Positions 17,527 through 26,787 of a DNA stretch of 64,000 bases are shown here, in pieces. The first letter of the stretch is position 1; the number at the start of each line of letters is the position of its first letter. The position numbers and the translations under genes were made by a program. This stretch comes from Roseibium sp. (GTDB taxonomy: Bacteria > Pseudomonadota > Alphaproteobacteria > Rhizobiales > Stappiaceae): the NCBI GenBank assembly GCA_017643925.1, contig JAEPML010000001.1:434001-498000 (forward strand), read 5' to 3'. The notes under the pieces were generated by a model. It did no database searches. It was not told where the DNA came from and saw nothing but the letters and a program-made list of their open reading frames with translations.

Positions 17527-19614
17527 ATGCCCGATCTTCTGCTTGAGCTCTTCAGCGAAGAAATTCCGGCCCGTATGCAGCGCAAGGCGGCCGAAAACCT
17601 GAAGTCCCTCGTGACCAACGCATTGGTGGACGCCGGTTTGCCATACGAGGGTGCAAAGGCTTTCGCGACGCCGCGCCGTCTCGCCTTGCACGTGGCGGGC
17701 GTACCGGTAGGGTCCGCAGCGACCCGGGAAGAGCGCAAGGGCCCGCGGGTCGGAGCACCTGAAAAGGCTGTCGAGGGTTTCCTACGTGGGGCAGGCCTGT
17801 CCTCCATCGAGGACGCAACGATCCAGAACGATCCCAAGAAGGGCGACTTTTACGTCGCCGTAATTGAAAAACCGGGGAGGTCTGCAATCGATCTGATTGC
17901 AGAATTCATGCCCGGCATTTTGCGGAACTTCCCCTGGCCGAAATCCATGCGCTGGGGCGACAAGCCTACGCGCTGGGTACGCCCGCTGCACTCCATCGTG
18001 GCAACCTTCGGTCCCGAAACCGAAGAACCGGACGTGGTTTCGTTTGAATTTGATGGCATTCAGTCCGGCAAAACGACCCGTGGACACAGATTTCTGGCGG
18101 ATGAAGCGTTTGATGTACGTCGCTTCGACGACTACGCAACCGAACTGGAAAAGCACAAGGTTGTTCTGGACGCAGACCGCCGCAAGGACATCATCTTGAA
18201 CGACGCCAAGGACCGGGCGCTCGCGCTGGGCCTGGAGCTGGTCGAGGATCCCGGTCTTCTGGAAGAAGTGGCAGGCCTCGTGGAATGGCCGGTGGTTCTG
18301 ACGGGCAGTTTTGACGAGGACTTCCTCAGCATTCCGGATGAGTGCATTCAGCTGACGATCCGGGTGAACCAGAAGTGTTTTGTGCTCAAGGACCCGACCA
18401 CCGGTCGTCTCGCCAACAAGTTCGTGCTGATCTCAAACGTTGTCGCCGATGACGGCGGCAAGCTGATTGTAGCTGGCAACGAGAAAGTGATCCGCGCCCG
18501 TCTTTCCGACGCCCGTTTCTTCTGGGATGCGGACCTGAAGGCCAAACTGTCCGACAATCTTCCGAAGCTCGATGTGGTCAAGTTCCACGAGAAGCTTGGC
18601 AGCGTTGGGGAACGCGTGAAGCGCCTGGTTGCACTGTCTGGTGAATTGGCCCCGATCGTTGATGCCGACGTTCAAATGGCACAACGGGCTGCGGAACTGG
18701 CGAAAGCCGACCTTGTCTCAAACATGGTGTTCGAGTTCCCTGAACTGCAGGGACTGATGGGACGCTATTACGCTGCCGCCCAGGGCGAGGATGCATCGGT
18801 TGCCCAGGCAATCGAGGATCACTACAAGCCTCAGGGACCTAGTGACACGGTCCCGGCAGACCCGGTCTCCATTAGCGTGGCACTGGCGGAGAAGCTTGAC
18901 CTGCTCACTGGCTTCTGGGCCATCGATGAGAAGCCGACAGGCTCCAAGGACCCCTACGCCCTGCGGCGTGCGGCGCTCGGTGTCATCCGGATTATCCTTG
19001 AGAACAATCTCCGAATTCGTCTTGGGGACGTGATCGAGACGGCTGCCCGCTCGCAGGCCGTCGACATCAGTGATCTTGGATCCCTCAAGTCCGACCTGCT
19101 CGCATTCTTCGCGGACCGCCTCAAGGTGCACCTCAAGGACGAAGGTGCACGCCATGACCTCATCGATGCCGTCTTTGCGCTTGAGGGGCAGGACGACCTG
19201 CTGATGGTGGTCAAGCGCGTCGAGGCGCTGGGAGCGTTCATCTCCTCGGATGACGGCGCCAACCTGTTGGCAGGCTACAAACGCGCGGTCAACATCCTGA
19301 AGGCCGAAGAAAAGAAGGATGGCGCCCCGGTCAGCGGCAAGCCGCATGCGGATCATTTCCGCGAGCAGGCTGAAATTGATCTGGCAGCTGCGATCGACAC
19401 CGCCCGCGCCGATGCGGCGACAGCAGTTTCAAATGAAGACTTTGAAGCTGCTATGGAAGCGCTGTCGAAATTGCGCACTCCCGTCGACCGTTTCTTTGAA
19501 GATATCCTCGTGAATGCAGACGAGGCGGAGCTGCGCATGAACCGGCTTCGGCTGCTGGACGAGATCCGCGACGCAACCCATGTCGTCGCCGACTTTTCCA
19601 GGGTTGCAGGTTAA
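17527..19614 (+). CDS. glyS: Glycyl-tRNA synthetase beta subunit
   Basis: A 695-residue tRNA-binding subunit, of normal length for the bacterial beta chain. The family opening [17 protein letters not shown] is exact, as are T-P-R-R-L, G-P-R-V-G-A-P and P-K-S-M-R-W-G. It has the HD-like region and C-terminal anticodon-binding domain with [12 protein letters not shown] near residue 655. It pairs with GlyQ (12083-13051). It is monocistronic here, ending at a strong terminator at 19641. Confidence 0.96.
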   Translation: MPDLLLELFSEEIPARMQRKAAENLKSLVTNALVDAGLPYEGAKAFATPRRLALHVAGVPVGSAATREERKGPRVGAPEKAVEGFLRGAGLSSIEDATIQNDPKKGDFYVAVIEKPGRSAIDLIAEFMPGILRNFPWPKSMRWGDKPTRWVRPLHSIVATFGPETEEPDVVSFEFDGIQSGKTTRGHRFLADEAFDVRRFDDYATELEKHKVVLDADRRKDIILNDAKDRALALGLELVEDPGLLEEVAGLVEWPVVLTGSFDEDFLSIPDECIQLTIRVNQKCFVLKDPTTGRLANKFVLISNVVADDGGKLIVAGNEKVIRARLSDARFFWDADLKAKLSDNLPKLDVVKFHEKLGSVGERVKRLVALSGELAPIVDADVQMAQRAAELAKADLVSNMVFEFPELQGLMGRYYAAAQGEDASVAQAIEDHYKPQGPSDTVPADPVSISVALAEKLDLLTGFWAIDEKPTGSKDPYALRRAALGVIRIILENNLRIRLGDVIETAARSQAVDISDLGSLKSDLLAFFADRLKVHLKDEGARHDLIDAVFALEGQDDLLMVVKRVEALGAFISSDDGANLLAGYKRAVNILKAEEKKDGAPVSGKPHADHFREQAEIDLAAAIDTARADAATAVSNEDFEAAMEALSKLRTPVDRFFEDILVNADEAELRMNRLRLLDEIRDATHVVADFSRVAG

Positions 19615-19640
19615 GGGCAGCCGGACGGCTGTTATCGAAT

Positions 19641-19669
19641 AAAGGCGGGTCATTGAGGCCCGCCTTTTT
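19641..19669. terminator. Bidirectional terminator between glyS and the MFS gene
   Basis: Perfect 9-bp stem AAAGGCGGG/CCCGCCTTT (19641-19649 with 19659-19667), T5 on the plus side and TTTA on the minus side. It serves two convergent genes. Confidence 0.85.
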
Positions 19670-19674
19670 CGCTT

Positions 19675-20910
19675 TTACTCTGCTGCTTCCTGTGCCAGCC
19701 GGGGCACCGGTTTTTCCTCGATCGGCCAGTGGACGATTGCGGCCAGGATGCCGAGTGCAATGCCGCTCCACCAGATGAGGTCGTAAGACCCCGTTTCGTC
19801 GTAGAACTTGCCACCGAGCCAGACACCCAGGAAGGAGCCGATCTGGTGAGACAGGAAGACGAAGCCGAACAGGGTTGCCATGTAGCGCGGCCCGAACATG
19901 ACGGCGACCAGACCTGAGGTCGGCGGCACGGTGGACAGCCACAGGAGGCCCATGACACCGGAAAAAACCAGCACTGATGCAGGCGTCACCGGCAGCATGA
20001 TGAAGGCGAAGATTGCGATCGAGCGGCCAATGTAGATCAGGGACAGGAAAATCGGTTTGGAATAGCGGCCGCCGATATAGCCGGATGCCAGGGACCCGAC
20101 GATGTTGCACAGGCCGATCAGTGCAATTGCCCAGGCGCCCCAGCTCGGATCAAGTCCGAGGTCGGCGATATAGGGCGGCAGGTGAACGGTGATGAAGGCC
20201 ACGTGGAAGCCGCACACGAAAAAGCCGAGTGTCAGAAGGATGAATCCCCTGGTGCCGAATGCTTCGGCCATCGCGGACATCAGGCTCTGGTCAGTGTTTG
20301 CAGGCGCGCCGGGTGCCGCGGAGGCCTTGCCTCTCAGCGCAATGGCCAGGAGAGGGATGGTCGCACTGATACCCGCAAAGACGAGCAACGTGTCCTGCCA
20401 GCCGATATTGGCAATGAGAGCGCCGCCAAGGGGCGCAAACAGGAACTGGCCGAGCGAGCCGGAGGCCGTGCCGATCCCGAAGGCGAGTGAGCGCTGTTCT
20501 GGGGTCACCGTCCGGCCAAAGGCCGCGAGCACAAGCGAAAAGGAGGAGAACGCGATGCCGAGACCGACAAGCACGCCTGCCGATACATGCAAGGCGACCG
20601 CAGATTGGGCGTCAACCATCAGGATGAGGCCGGTCACATAAAGGACCGCGCCCAGTGCCATGGTTTTCCAGGTTCCGAAGCGGTCGGCCATCATTCCGGC
20701 GAATGGCTGCCCGACACCCCACATGAGGTTCTGAATGGCAATTGCGAGCGCGAAGATTTCCCGGCTCCAGTCGCGCGCCTCTGTCATGGGTTGAAAGAAA
20801 AGACCCATTGCGGATCGAGGGCCAAAGGAAATCAGGGCGATCAGGCAACCGCAGGCAATCACAAGCGGGACGTTCGGGCCCGTTCGGGCCGGATTGCTGG
20901 CAATCGTCAT
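19675..20910 (-). CDS. Major facilitator superfamily transporter
   Basis: A 411-residue inner-membrane permease with 12 predicted helices. The loop 2-3 signature is visible as G-M-M-A-D-R-F-G (about residues 72-79), and a large hydrophilic centre with Q-S-L-M-S-A-M-A-E-A-F lies between the two six-helix halves. The start R-S-A-M-G-L-F-F-Q-P-M resembles MFS proteins of the oxalate/formate-antiporter-like group that carry small organic anions, but the substrate is not predictable. ATG 20910 has a GAGAGG site upstream. An AT-rich perfect palindrome at 20978-20989 lies in promoter position. Confidence 0.85.
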   Translation of the reverse strand: MTIASNPARTGPNVPLVIACGCLIALISFGPRSAMGLFFQPMTEARDWSREIFALAIAIQNLMWGVGQPFAGMMADRFGTWKTMALGAVLYVTGLILMVDAQSAVALHVSAGVLVGLGIAFSSFSLVLAAFGRTVTPEQRSLAFGIGTASGSLGQFLFAPLGGALIANIGWQDTLLVFAGISATIPLLAIALRGKASAAPGAPANTDQSLMSAMAEAFGTRGFILLTLGFFVCGFHVAFITVHLPPYIADLGLDPSWGAWAIALIGLCNIVGSLASGYIGGRYSKPIFLSLIYIGRSIAIFAFIMLPVTPASVLVFSGVMGLLWLSTVPPTSGLVAVMFGPRYMATLFGFVFLSHQIGSFLGVWLGGKFYDETGSYDLIWWSGIALGILAAIVHWPIEEKPVPRLAQEAAE

Positions 20911-20974
20911 GAAAAACCTCTCATCGTGAATTGACGTTACGATAAATCATGCGTCAGGCGGGATAAAACGCGAA

Positions 20975-20996
20975 TTTTTGATCGATCAATCAAAAA
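20975..20996. promoter_or_regulatory. AT-rich inverted repeat upstream of the MFS gene
   Basis: TTTTTGAT at 20975-20982 and ATCAAAAA at 20989-20996, with a perfect 12-base palindrome TTGATCGATCAA at 20978-20989. It lies about 65 bases before the MFS start and looks like a repressor site. No cognate regulator is adjacent. Confidence 0.45.
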
Positions 20997-21159
20997 CAGG
21001 AATGAGTGTGGAACAAGTACCTTGCAACGCGAAATATTCGATTTGATGTGGTTCGCGTCGATCAGGCAATACCCTGCAAATTGGGGCAATACGATCTTAG
21101 CCGGCTAGTCTCCCCGTTATTTCTGTCGATGTAAGTTTCTGAAAAAGCGAAGGAAAAAC

Positions 21160-21225
21160 ATGGCGCGACATTATGCGCCCAAAATAATTGGATTTTTGTT
21201 TTCAGACAGCTTATATAAACTCTGA
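21160..21225 (+). CDS. Possible 21-residue leader peptide upstream of nadA
   Basis: ATG 21160 follows AAGGAAAAAC, a good ribosome binding site, and reads 21 codons (begins M-A-R-H-Y-A-P-K, ends S-L-Y-K-L) to TGA 21225. A terminator-like hairpin (21242-21254) and the NadQ-type operator follow before nadA. The order suggests a leader, but chance cannot be excluded for so short a frame. Confidence 0.3.
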   Translation: MARHYAPKIIGFLFSDSLYKL

Positions 21226-21241
21226 AAGAGCAAAAGTGCAT

Positions 21242-21264
21242 GGGCCTATGGCCCGTTTTCTTTT
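21242..21264 (+). terminator. Short terminator-like hairpin in the nadA leader
   Basis: GGGCC-TAT-GGCCC (21242-21254) followed by GTTTTCTTTT. The 5-bp stem is short but all GC. It could end a transcript from the small upstream frame or act as an attenuator. Confidence 0.4.
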
Positions 21265-21272
21265 GCGAGTAA

Positions 21273-21291
21273 TATGCTCAAAATGAGTATA
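21273..21291. promoter_or_regulatory. Probable NadQ operator upstream of nadABC
   Basis: TATGCTC-AAAAT-GAGTATA: inverted arms at 21273-21279 and 21285-21291 with one G/T asymmetry. It lies 57 bases before nadA. NadQ repressors of alphaproteobacteria are known to control nadABC, and from memory their site has this TATnCTC...GAGnATA form. A nadQ-like gene lies 7 kb away at 28269-29252. Confidence 0.6.
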
Positions 21292-21347
21292 AGAGCCAGG
21301 CGGTTCGGAAAAGTCCGTTTCCAGCCGCGATCAAGAGGGAGGTCGCC

Positions 21348-22430
21348 ATGACCATTGCCCAAACCAATGCACCGATCGGTACGCCAATTGCAGCCGGAAT
21401 CTCGGCCCTGGAACGCTATGGCAAGCTGGAGCGTCCTGAATTGGCCTATACGCCGGAGGTCGCTGAGGCGACCGCGCCGATCTACGAAAAGGTCAAGCAT
21501 ATCATTCCGGCCATCGAGTGGCCGGCCCTCGCGCCCACAATTCATGCGATCAACAAGCTGAAAAAAGAGCGCAACGCGGTGATCCTGGCGCACAACTACA
21601 TGACGCCGGACATCTTTCATGGCGTGGCAGATATCGTCGGCGACAGCCTGCAGCTGGCCATCGAGGCGACCCGAACCGATGCCGAGGTGATCGTGCAGTG
21701 TGGCGTGCACTTCATGGCGGAAACCTCAAAGATCCTCAGCCCGGAGAAGACCGTTCTGATCCCGGACATGCGGGCAGGGTGTTCATTGGCCGAGTCGATT
21801 ACGGGAGCGGATGTTCGTGCCCTGCGTGAACGCAACCCCGGTGTCCCGATCATCACTTACGTCAACACGTCAGCCGACGTGAAGGCCGAGTGCGACATCT
21901 GCTGCACGTCCTCGAACGCGCTTCAGGTGGTCGAGAGCTTTGGCGTCGACCGGGTGTTCCTGATCCCGGACAAATATCTTGCGGCCAATGTCGGCAACAA
22001 GACCGACGTGGAAGTCCTGGTCTGGGACGGCGCCTGCGAAGTGCATGAGCGCTTCACCGCTGACGAATTGCGGGACTACCGCAAGATCGAGCCCAACGTG
22101 AAGATCATCGCGCACCCTGAGTGCCCGCCCGAGGTTGTTGCCGAGGCCGACTTCGCCGGCTCCACTGCGCACATGATCAACTGGGTGAAGACCAAGCAGC
22201 CCGAGAAGGTGATGATGATCACCGAGTGCTCAATGGCCGATAATGTTGCCAGCGAGACACCGGGTGTCGACTTCATCCGTCCGTGCAACCTGTGCCCGCA
22301 CATGAAGCGTATCACGCTGGGCAAGATCCTCGACACGCTGGTCGAGATGAAGGACGAAGTGGTGGTTGATCCTGCTATTGCCGACAAGGCGCGAACCGCA
22401 GTCGAGCGGATGATCAACTTGAAAATCTGA
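21348..22430 (+). CDS. nadA: Quinolinate synthase A
   Basis: A 360-residue [4Fe-4S] enzyme that condenses iminoaspartate (from NadB) with dihydroxyacetone phosphate to quinolinate, the second step of de novo NAD synthesis. Family motifs: [25 protein letters not shown] (Cys118), [18 protein letters not shown] and [10 protein letters not shown]. It is the long NadA form with an N-terminal extension of about 60 residues. ATG 21348 follows AGGGAGG. It is the first gene of nadA-nadB-nadC on the plus strand, probably repressed by NadQ. Confidence 0.96.
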   Translation: MTIAQTNAPIGTPIAAGISALERYGKLERPELAYTPEVAEATAPIYEKVKHIIPAIEWPALAPTIHAINKLKKERNAVILAHNYMTPDIFHGVADIVGDSLQLAIEATRTDAEVIVQCGVHFMAETSKILSPEKTVLIPDMRAGCSLAESITGADVRALRERNPGVPIITYVNTSADVKAECDICCTSSNALQVVESFGVDRVFLIPDKYLAANVGNKTDVEVLVWDGACEVHERFTADELRDYRKIEPNVKIIAHPECPPEVVAEADFAGSTAHMINWVKTKQPEKVMMITECSMADNVASETPGVDFIRPCNLCPHMKRITLGKILDTLVEMKDEVVVDPAIADKARTAVERMINLKI

Positions 22431-22530
22431 CCGGGTTCGGTCTACACCGCTTTAACGCGTTCTGCCGGGCCGGATCTCTTCGACCCGGCCCCTTTCGGGT
22501 CCAGGCCCAAACTGTTTCAGGAAGAACCCC

Positions 22531-24132
22531 ATGGAAGTGTCGGTAGAGGATTTTGCACCTGCCTATCTGGGCAAGGATGTGGATGACGTCGTCATTCTGG
22601 GGGGCGGTCTTGCAGGCCTGTTCTGTGCCCTGAAACTCAGCCCGCGCCCCGTGACGGTGATCACCAATGCACCGATCGGACAGGGCGCCTCGTCGGCCTG
22701 GGCGCAAGGCGGCATTGCTGCTGCAATTTCCGAAGAGGATTCCGTCGAAAAGCACCGGGACGACACGCTCGCGGCCGGTGGCGGGATCTGTGAGGAAAAG
22801 ATCGTTTCACAGATGACCCGGGAGGGCAGTGACCGCGTTCGGGACCTCCTGTCCTTCGGAGTGCCCTTTGACCAGGACCTGGAAGGCACGTTGCAGCTGT
22901 CCAGGGAAGCTGCGCATTCCAACAGCCGTGTTGTGCGGGTGCGCGGAGACATGGCGGGCAGGGCGATCATGGATGCCCTGATAGCAGCGGTTCGCAAGAC
23001 GCCGTCCATCCGGGTCCTTGAAGGCTATATCGGCGAAAGTTTTCTGGGCAGCGGACGCTATGTCACCGGCGTTCTCGTGCGCAAGCGCGGCGGCATCGAG
23101 CGCATTGCGTTTCCGGCCAAGGCCGTTGTCCTGGCCTCGGGCGGCATCGGCCATCTTTACGGACACACAACCAATCCGCATGAAGCCAATGGCCACGGTC
23201 TTGCCATGTCTGCCCGTGCCGGTGCGGTGATTGCAGACGCGGAATTCGTTCAGTTCCACCCAACGGCGCTGGATGTTGGCAGGGACCCTGCACCCTTGGC
23301 AACAGAAGCGTTGCGCGGTGAAGGAGCGGTGCTGGTCAACAAGGCCGGCGAGCGCATCATGGAAGGGGTTCATCCGGACCTGGACCTGGCGCCGCGAGAC
23401 ATTGTTGCCCGTGCGATCTTCACCGAAATTGCCGAGGGACGTGGTGCATTCCTGGATTGCCGCGAGGCGATAGGAAGCGCTTTCAAGGACGAATTTCCAA
23501 CCGTGTTTGCCGCCGCTTCGGCAGCTGGCATCGACCCGGCGAAAGACCTGCTTCCGATCTCGCCGGCCGAACACTATCATATGGGCGGTGTCCTGACGGA
23601 TGCCAATGGCAGGACGTCGCTGGACGGACTATGGGCGGCCGGTGAAGTGGCGTCTACAGGCGCTCATGGAGCAAACAGGCTCGCATCGAATTCCCTGCTT
23701 GAAGCGGTGGTGTTTGCAGCACGGATTGCAGAGGACATTCAGGGCCTGATGCCAACGCCGCGTAGCGCTTTCTGGAACGAGATGGACGACGCGCCAGGTC
23801 TTCCAAGCCAGCGCAATGTCGAGGAAAGAGATGCCATCAGCGTCCTTCGTGGCACCTTGTTCAAAAATGTCGGTGTCGTCAGGGATGCAGGAAGTCTGAA
23901 ACGGGCTCTTGGTGACATCGTCGAGGCAGAGAAGATCTGCATTCGCCAGTCGATCCGCAACATGATGGTCACCGGCAAAATCATTGCCGCGGCAGCTCTG
24001 AAAAGAGAGGAAAGCCGGGGCGGTCACTTCCGCAAGGATTTCCCGAGCGAAGACCCGTCGCAGGCCAAGCGGTCCTACACCACCCTCAAGGAAGTTGAAG
24101 CAATTGTGTCTGAAGCCCTGGAAACCGCGTAG
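22531..24132 (+). CDS. nadB: L-aspartate oxidase
   Basis: A 533-residue FAD enzyme that oxidises L-aspartate to iminoaspartate for NadA. The FAD-binding motif [10 protein letters not shown] lies at about residues 22-31. The catalytic region [13 protein letters not shown] and the family segments [16 protein letters not shown] and [12 protein letters not shown] are intact. It lies 100 bases after nadA and 13 before nadC. Confidence 0.96.
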   Translation: MEVSVEDFAPAYLGKDVDDVVILGGGLAGLFCALKLSPRPVTVITNAPIGQGASSAWAQGGIAAAISEEDSVEKHRDDTLAAGGGICEEKIVSQMTREGSDRVRDLLSFGVPFDQDLEGTLQLSREAAHSNSRVVRVRGDMAGRAIMDALIAAVRKTPSIRVLEGYIGESFLGSGRYVTGVLVRKRGGIERIAFPAKAVVLASGGIGHLYGHTTNPHEANGHGLAMSARAGAVIADAEFVQFHPTALDVGRDPAPLATEALRGEGAVLVNKAGERIMEGVHPDLDLAPRDIVARAIFTEIAEGRGAFLDCREAIGSAFKDEFPTVFAAASAAGIDPAKDLLPISPAEHYHMGGVLTDANGRTSLDGLWAAGEVASTGAHGANRLASNSLLEAVVFAARIAEDIQGLMPTPRSAFWNEMDDAPGLPSQRNVEERDAISVLRGTLFKNVGVVRDAGSLKRALGDIVEAEKICIRQSIRNMMVTGKIIAAAALKREESRGGHFRKDFPSEDPSQAKRSYTTLKEVEAIVSEALETA

Positions 24133-24145
24133 GCCGAGGTTCTGA

Positions 24146-25009
24146 ATGACAACGAAACGCCTTTCCGAATTGCCGCTGTTGATGGTCGATGAAGCCGTCA
24201 AGTCGGCCTTGCTGGAAGACTGGGGCCGCGCAGGGGACATCACCAGCCAGGCAACACTTCCGGAAGATGCTACCGCGAAGGCCGTGATTGCAGCGCGCAA
24301 ACCAGGCGTGCTCTCTGGTGTGCAATTTGCCCAAAGCGCCTTTCGTCAAACCAGTCCGGAACTGAACATCCTGGTTGAGATGTCGGACGGAGACAGGTTG
24401 CAGCCGGGTGACGTGGTCGCCCGGATCGAAGGGCCCGCGCGAGCGCTTCTGGCCGCGGAGCGGGTTGCCCTGAATTTTCTTGGACATCTTTCCGGCATTG
24501 CAACGGCGACCTCCAGGTTTGCCGACCTGATTGCCCACACGAAAGCGGATATCGTCTGCACCAGAAAGACAACACCGGGGCTGCGTGCCTTTGAGAAATA
24601 TGCAGTCAAATGCGGTGGAGGGTCCAACCATCGCTTTGGTCTGGATGATGCGATCCTGATCAAGGACAATCACATCGCGGTTGCTGGTGGTGTGCGCGAA
24701 GCGGTTGCCGCCGCGAAGTCCTTTGCAGGGCACCTGGTCAAGATAGAGGTCGAAGTCGACACACTCGACCAATTGCGCGAAGCCCTGGCCGTCGGGCCCG
24801 ACGTGGTCATGCTGGACAACATGCCGCCAGAAACACTCAGGGCTGCAGTCGACATCGCTGACGGCAAGGTTCTGCTCGAAGCGTCAGGTGGAATTGAGCT
24901 TGATACGGTCAAGGCAGTTGCAGAAGCCGGCGTTGACCTGATTTCTTCCGGATGGATCACGCATTCCGCTCCGGTGCTTGACCTCGGTCTGGACATTGAG
25001 ATCGAATAG
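24146..25009 (+). CDS. nadC: Nicotinate-nucleotide pyrophosphorylase (quinolinate phosphoribosyltransferase)
   Basis: A 287-residue enzyme that converts quinolinate and PRPP to nicotinate mononucleotide, the step joining de novo and salvage NAD synthesis. Conserved segments: [55 protein letters not shown] and E-A-S-G-G-I. Starts 13 bases after nadB and closes the operon. Confidence 0.96.
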   Translation: MTTKRLSELPLLMVDEAVKSALLEDWGRAGDITSQATLPEDATAKAVIAARKPGVLSGVQFAQSAFRQTSPELNILVEMSDGDRLQPGDVVARIEGPARALLAAERVALNFLGHLSGIATATSRFADLIAHTKADIVCTRKTTPGLRAFEKYAVKCGGGSNHRFGLDDAILIKDNHIAVAGGVREAVAAAKSFAGHLVKIEVEVDTLDQLREALAVGPDVVMLDNMPPETLRAAVDIADGKVLLEASGGIELDTVKAVAEAGVDLISSGWITHSAPVLDLGLDIEIE

Positions 25010-25082
25010 CGGTGCCAGTGGTGTCGCACGCGCGTCTGACACTTGGTGGGAGGTCGTTTCCGCTAAGGCATGAATTCGGATT

Positions 25083-26186
25083 GTGCGTAGGGGCGTATGG
25101 TCCATTATTGAATTGAGCGAACGCCAGGACAACGTCTTGTCAGAGCAGTCGAAGGATACAGTCAGGGACAGGTTGGCAGTGGCGAACGCCGCGCAGTTGT
25201 CTGCTCCCATCGAATCGGAAATCTGTTTCCTGTTGCTGCCGCATTTTTCGCTTCTTTCTTTCGCGTCGGCAATCGAGCCTTTGCGCATTGCCAACAAGGT
25301 TCTGAAACGAAAGGCATTCCACTACCGGTGTTGTACGGTGGACGGCGAAGACGCCATTGCCAGCAATGGCAGTGCCGTGCAGGCGGATTGTGCCTTGAAG
25401 GACATAGTCCGAGCGGATCTTCTGGCCGTGTGCAGCAGCGATGACGTCGAACTCGTCGCCCTGACGCCTGGACAAAAGGCGCTCATCCGGCAGTTTGCTC
25501 ACCGGTCAACACGTATTGCCGGCATCTGCACGGGCGCTTATGTGCTGGCCGATCTCGGCCTGCTCGACGACCGCAGCTGCACGATCCACTGGGAGTACGC
25601 AGATCTGTTCAGGGAGCTGTTTCCAAGAGCGGAACTTGTCGACAGCCTCATTCAATCTGATGGCCAGTTCCTGACCTGTGCCGGCGGCACGACGGCGCTG
25701 GACCTGATGATCGGCTATATCGCAGAAGTGTATGGGGGGGCTGTTGCCGGCGATGTTGCCGAGATCGCACTTCATCATGACATGCGCTCGGGCAGCGAGC
25801 GGCAACACACGTTGATGCGCGACGACCTGAACAGGGTGCCGCAGAAACTGCGCTGTTGCGTCGAGCTGATGACGGACAACGTCAGCGAACCCCTGTCGCT
25901 GCAGGAAATCGCTGCACGGCTTGGTGCCAGTCCGCGACAATTGCAGCGGGACTTCCAGAAATACCTGAACTGTTCTCCACTGGAGCACTACAACAAGATC
26001 CGTATCGACATTGCCCGCCAGCTTGTCTGCCGCACATCCATGCGGATCATCGATATTGGCGTTGCCTGTGGTTTTGCCAGTGCCTCTCATTTTTCCAAAC
26101 GGTATCGGGCTGCACACGGCATCAGCCCAGCTCAGGACCGGCACCAGATGGGCCCCAACTGGGAGAGGGTTCCGAACCTGTCCTGA
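25083..26186 (+). CDS. GlxA family transcriptional regulator (DJ-1/PfpI plus AraC helix-turn-helix)
   Basis: A protein of up to 367 residues. After a variable N-terminus, a DJ-1/PfpI-like domain spans about 45-215, with the nucleophile-elbow-like Cys in I-A-G-I-C-T-G-A-Y. An AraC-type double helix-turn-helix follows (L-Q-E-I-A-A-R-L-G-A-S-P-R-Q-L-Q and I-G-V-A-C-G-F-A-S-A-S-H-F-S-K-R-Y). Relatives control choline, carnitine or arginine breakdown, but the effector here is unknown. It lies just after nadC yet is probably transcribed on its own; no obvious catabolic target is adjacent. The GTG at 25083 gives the longest product; an internal GTG near 25179 is an alternative, so the start is uncertain. 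Confidence 0.85.
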   Translation: MRRGVWSIIELSERQDNVLSEQSKDTVRDRLAVANAAQLSAPIESEICFLLLPHFSLLSFASAIEPLRIANKVLKRKAFHYRCCTVDGEDAIASNGSAVQADCALKDIVRADLLAVCSSDDVELVALTPGQKALIRQFAHRSTRIAGICTGAYVLADLGLLDDRSCTIHWEYADLFRELFPRAELVDSLIQSDGQFLTCAGGTTALDLMIGYIAEVYGGAVAGDVAEIALHHDMRSGSERQHTLMRDDLNRVPQKLRCCVELMTDNVSEPLSLQEIAARLGASPRQLQRDFQKYLNCSPLEHYNKIRIDIARQLVCRTSMRIIDIGVACGFASASHFSKRYRAAHGISPAQDRHQMGPNWERVPNLS

Positions 26187-26265
26187 CGTGTGAAACCGTT
26201 GCACAGCGCTGACAACCGCTCTAGCGTGCGCAGTTGGAACAGAGAGGACGGATCAGGGCAACGCA

Positions 26266-26769
26266 ATGAATGATACGAAGTCGGAAGAGGCCAAGACACA
26301 CGAGAGGGATCTTGCCAACACGCTGACACGCATGGCTCAGATCCCCATGTTGATCGGATTGTCGATCGGCATGGTGCTCTTTCTGATCACCTTTTTCGTC
26401 GACATCTACGACGCAATCCAGACCTATGAATTTCTGGATCGCAAGAAGACAATCCTCCTGATCCTGAACATGCTGGACATGGTCTTCATCGCCAACCTCG
26501 TCGTCATGGTGGCGAACAACACCTACAATACCTACAAGCTGAAGTCCTCGACCCAGGGCGAGGACTATATTCAGGAAAGCGAACGCGCCTACAGGCGGAT
26601 GAAACACAGGATCGTATCAACGATCATCATCATTTCATCCATTCACGTATTGAGCGAACTTCTGGAATTCTCGCAGATCAGTGCGTTGCAAATTGCCGCG
26701 CTCTTCGGATTCCACCTGATATTGCTGGCAACCTACGTTGTTACCAACGTCTTCCGGTCAAGCGACTAG
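26266..26769 (+). CDS. Inner-membrane protein, probably UPF0114 (YqhA) family
   Basis: A 167-residue protein with four hydrophobic helices (about 27-47, 62-83, 115-133, 141-160). The stretch N-M-L-D-M-V-F-I-A-N-L-V-V-M-V followed by N-N-T-Y-N-T-Y resembles the L-x-D-x-x-L-x-x-x-L-x-V-M-V and Y-E-N-F pattern of YqhA/UPF0114 proteins, whose role is unknown. No ribosome binding site stands out. The assignment rests on that segment and the size. Confidence 0.6.
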   Translation: MNDTKSEEAKTHERDLANTLTRMAQIPMLIGLSIGMVLFLITFFVDIYDAIQTYEFLDRKKTILLILNMLDMVFIANLVVMVANNTYNTYKLKSSTQGEDYIQESERAYRRMKHRIVSTIIIISSIHVLSELLEFSQISALQIAALFGFHLILLATYVVTNVFRSSD

Positions 26770-26787
26770 CCGGAAGGGCAGGCGGGC

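Larger units (their letters stand above)
20911..21347. other. 437-base divergent control region of the MFS gene and nadA
   Basis: Holds an operator-like palindrome near the MFS gene, a 21-codon open frame with a ribosome binding site, a short terminator-like hairpin, and the probable NadQ operator. Listed separately. Confidence 0.6.
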
